NCBI GenBank assembly: GCA_036399835.1
Contig: DASWMI010000060.1
Span: forward strand, 1 to 6,357
Reading direction: 5' to 3'
DNA length: 6,357 bases
Source of the DNA: DASYML01 sp036399835
GTDB taxonomy: Bacteria > Acidobacteriota > Blastocatellia > Pyrinomonadales > Pyrinomonadaceae
In this document: positions 5,136 to 6,357 of the stretch, piece after piece
Layout: the number at the start of each line of letters is the position of its first letter
Position numbering within the stretch: the stretch's first letter is position 1
Translations under genes and position numbers: made by a program
Notes under the pieces: model-generated
Told to the model about the DNA's origin: nothing
The model's input: the letters and a program-made list of their open reading frames with translations, nothing else
Databases searched by the model: none

Positions 5136-6173
5136 ATGAGCGAACGCATAGGAATTTTGACGGGCGGCGGAGATTGTCCGGGGCTGAACGCTGTCATACG
5201 CGCTGTGGTGCGCTGCGCGAGTGCGGCCAATGTACAGGTGCTGGGCATCAAGAACGGATGGCGCGGTCTGGTCGAAGGCGATGTCGAGCCGCTGACCAGG
5301 TATTCCGTGACGGGTATTCTCCCGCGCGGAGGGACTATTCTGGGCACGTCGCGCCTCAATCCGATGCAGCATCCTGAGATGATCGAGAGCCTGCAGGAGA
5401 ACTGGAAGAGTTATGGCTTGAGCGCGCTGGTCGTGGTCGGCGGTGAAGGCTCTCTGTCGGCCGCGCGTGATCTCTGGCGCGGTTTCCAACTGCCTGTCGT
5501 CGGTGTCCCGAAGACGATTGATAACGACATACGCGGGACAGACTTTACTTTCGGATTTGACACTGCCGTTTCCGTCGTGACGGACGCGGTTGATCGCCTG
5601 CACTCGACTGCCGAATCGCATCACCGCGTGATGGTCATTGAGGTAATGGGAAGACACACGGGCTGGATCGCCGTGTATGGCGGCATCGCTGGCGGGGCCG
5701 ATGTCATACTCGTGCCTGAGCATCCTTTCAGGCTCTCTGAAATCTGCGGCGTGCTGCTCAAGCGCAAAGATGAAGGCCGCGCTTTCTCCATCGTCGTGGT
5801 CGCCGAAGACGCTCATCCACACACGGACGAAGCGTTTCTCAATCCTGAAACAAGCGAGCGTATTTATCGTCACGAGCAGTTGGGCGGGATAGGCCACATA
5901 CTGGCCCAGCAGATCGAGCGCTGTACGGGTCTTGAGACGCGCGTCACGACGCTCGGCTATGTCCAGCGCGGCGGGACGCCGACGCCTTTTGATAGAGTCC
6001 TGGCGACGCGATTCGGCGTCAAGGCTTTCGAGATGGCCCAGGCGCAGGAATGGGGATGCATGGCCGCGCTACAGGGCAGCCACATCATCAGTATCCCGCT
6101 CGATGAAGCTGTCAACGGACTGAAACGTCTGGATGAAGACCTCTTTCGCGTCGCGCAGATTTTCTTTGGTTAA
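5136..6173 (+). CDS. pfkA: 6-phosphofructokinase, clade III (GGGDCPG-type)
   Basis: Phosphorylates fructose-6-phosphate to fructose-1,6-bisphosphate, the committed step of glycolysis, in the cytoplasm. Counting from ATG 5136 (345 residues), the phosphoryl-donor loop is GGGDCPGLNAVIR (10-22). Then come VVGGEGSL (100-107), the catalytic PKTIDND (125-131, Asp129 as base), FTFGFDTA (137-144), the sugar-binding MGRHTGW (171-177), and LGYVQRGGTPTPFDRVLA (273-290). GGGDCPGLNAVIR and PKTIDND place it in the mixed ATP/PPi clade seen in actinomycetes rather than with E. coli PfkA (GGDAPGMN, PGTIDND). The positions equivalent to E. coli 104 and 124 are Gly and Lys. Asp plus Lys is the PPi-dependent pattern, so ATP use is the better guess. 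GTG codons at 5118 and 5130 could extend the N-terminus by six or two residues; ATG 5136 matches the family start best, but its Shine-Dalgarno site is weak (AAAG). It is apparently monocistronic, with a terminator about 95 nt downstream. Confidence 0.94.
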   Translation: MSERIGILTGGGDCPGLNAVIRAVVRCASAANVQVLGIKNGWRGLVEGDVEPLTRYSVTGILPRGGTILGTSRLNPMQHPEMIESLQENWKSYGLSALVVVGGEGSLSAARDLWRGFQLPVVGVPKTIDNDIRGTDFTFGFDTAVSVVTDAVDRLHSTAESHHRVMVIEVMGRHTGWIAVYGGIAGGADVILVPEHPFRLSEICGVLLKRKDEGRAFSIVVVAEDAHPHTDEAFLNPETSERIYRHEQLGGIGHILAQQIERCTGLETRVTTLGYVQRGGTPTPFDRVLATRFGVKAFEMAQAQEWGCMAALQGSHIISIPLDEAVNGLKRLDEDLFRVAQIFFG

Positions 6174-6266
6174 GGTCTCAGAAAAATTTTTTAAGACATC
6201 AGACCGGAGACGTTATCGGACGCGTGCGATGTCACGACGAGTAAGAGTTGGTCCAGAAAATTAAAA

Positions 6267-6313
6267 CAACAGCCGTCGAGCTTATTCTTCATGCTCGACG
6301 GCTGTTGCTTTTT
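6267..6313. terminator. Strong, probably bidirectional intrinsic terminator after pfkA
   Basis: CAACAGCCGTCGAGC (6267-6281) pairs perfectly with GCTCGACGGCTGTTG (6293-6307) across an 11-nt loop. On the plus strand it is followed by CTTTTT; on the minus strand by TTTTAATTTT. It can therefore end pfkA transcripts and those of a convergent gene entering from the right. The 93 nt between pfkA and the stem hold no gene that I can support. Confidence 0.9.
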
Positions 6314-6356
6314 AGAGAAGAGATAAAGATTCAAACAGCTTGCTGGTCCTGAAAAT
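6312..6356 (-). CDS. Possible C-terminal end of a convergent gene (14 codons and stop)
   Basis: On the minus strand one frame reads IFRTSKLFESLSLL and then stops with TAA at 6314-6312, immediately before the bidirectional terminator. The placement and the second T-tract suggest a convergent gene whose body lies outside the window. Fourteen residues are too few to name a family. Another minus frame also stops nearby (after HFQDQQAV), so this is tentative. Confidence 0.3.
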   Translation of the reverse strand: MFRTSKLFESLSLL

Positions 6357-6357
6357 G

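Noticed and set aside
4914..5897. Long 327-codon open frame on the minus strand opposite pfkA
   Set aside because: It is antisense to a textbook phosphofructokinase, and its translation has no recognisable domain and shadow-like composition. It also runs through the promoter region and ends at the tsaB start.

Overview
This 6.4 kb window looks like ordinary chromosomal housekeeping DNA from a Gram-negative-type bacterium. The evidence is phosphatidylethanolamine synthesis genes, an exported BamB-like propeller, and moderately GC-rich coding sequence. A clade III (GGGDCPG-type) phosphofructokinase and a DUF465 protein beside psd-pssA and tsaB-rimI suggest Acidobacteriota or a relative. That assignment is inference from remembered gene neighbourhoods and is not proven by the sequence. 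I see no mobile element, CRISPR array, tRNA or rRNA.

Layout, left to right. (1) The first 61 codons of guaA (GMP synthase) leave the window on the minus strand, from a TTG start with a good Shine-Dalgarno site and a TATAAT promoter. (2) Diverging from it on the plus strand is an exported eight-repeat PQQ-type beta-propeller protein. (3) Converging on that is a minus-strand block which, in transcription order, runs tsaB, rimI, a DUF465 gene, psd, pssA. tsaB and rimI overlap by 7 nt. psd and pssA overlap by 4 nt. A strong intrinsic terminator lies between the DUF465 gene and psd, so the block is probably at least two transcription units. (4) Diverging from tsaB is a phosphofructokinase gene on the plus strand. 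(5) The right end holds a perfect 15-bp-stem terminator, probably bidirectional, and what may be the last codons of a convergent gene.

How the genes work together: PssA makes phosphatidylserine from CDP-diacylglycerol and serine, and Psd decarboxylates it to phosphatidylethanolamine. TsaB supports the t6A37 tRNA modification made with TsaD and TsaE, and RimI is the GNAT acetyltransferase commonly linked to tsaB. PfkA commits fructose-6-phosphate to glycolysis, and GuaA makes GMP.

No wholly new system is evident. The points most worth a second look are a Ser-Ser in place of Gly-Ser at the predicted Psd self-cleavage site, the terminator upstream of psd without an obvious new promoter, the Gly104/Lys124-type signature of the phosphofructokinase, and two divergent intergenic regions in which a minus-strand TATAAT overlaps a plus-strand GATTAT.
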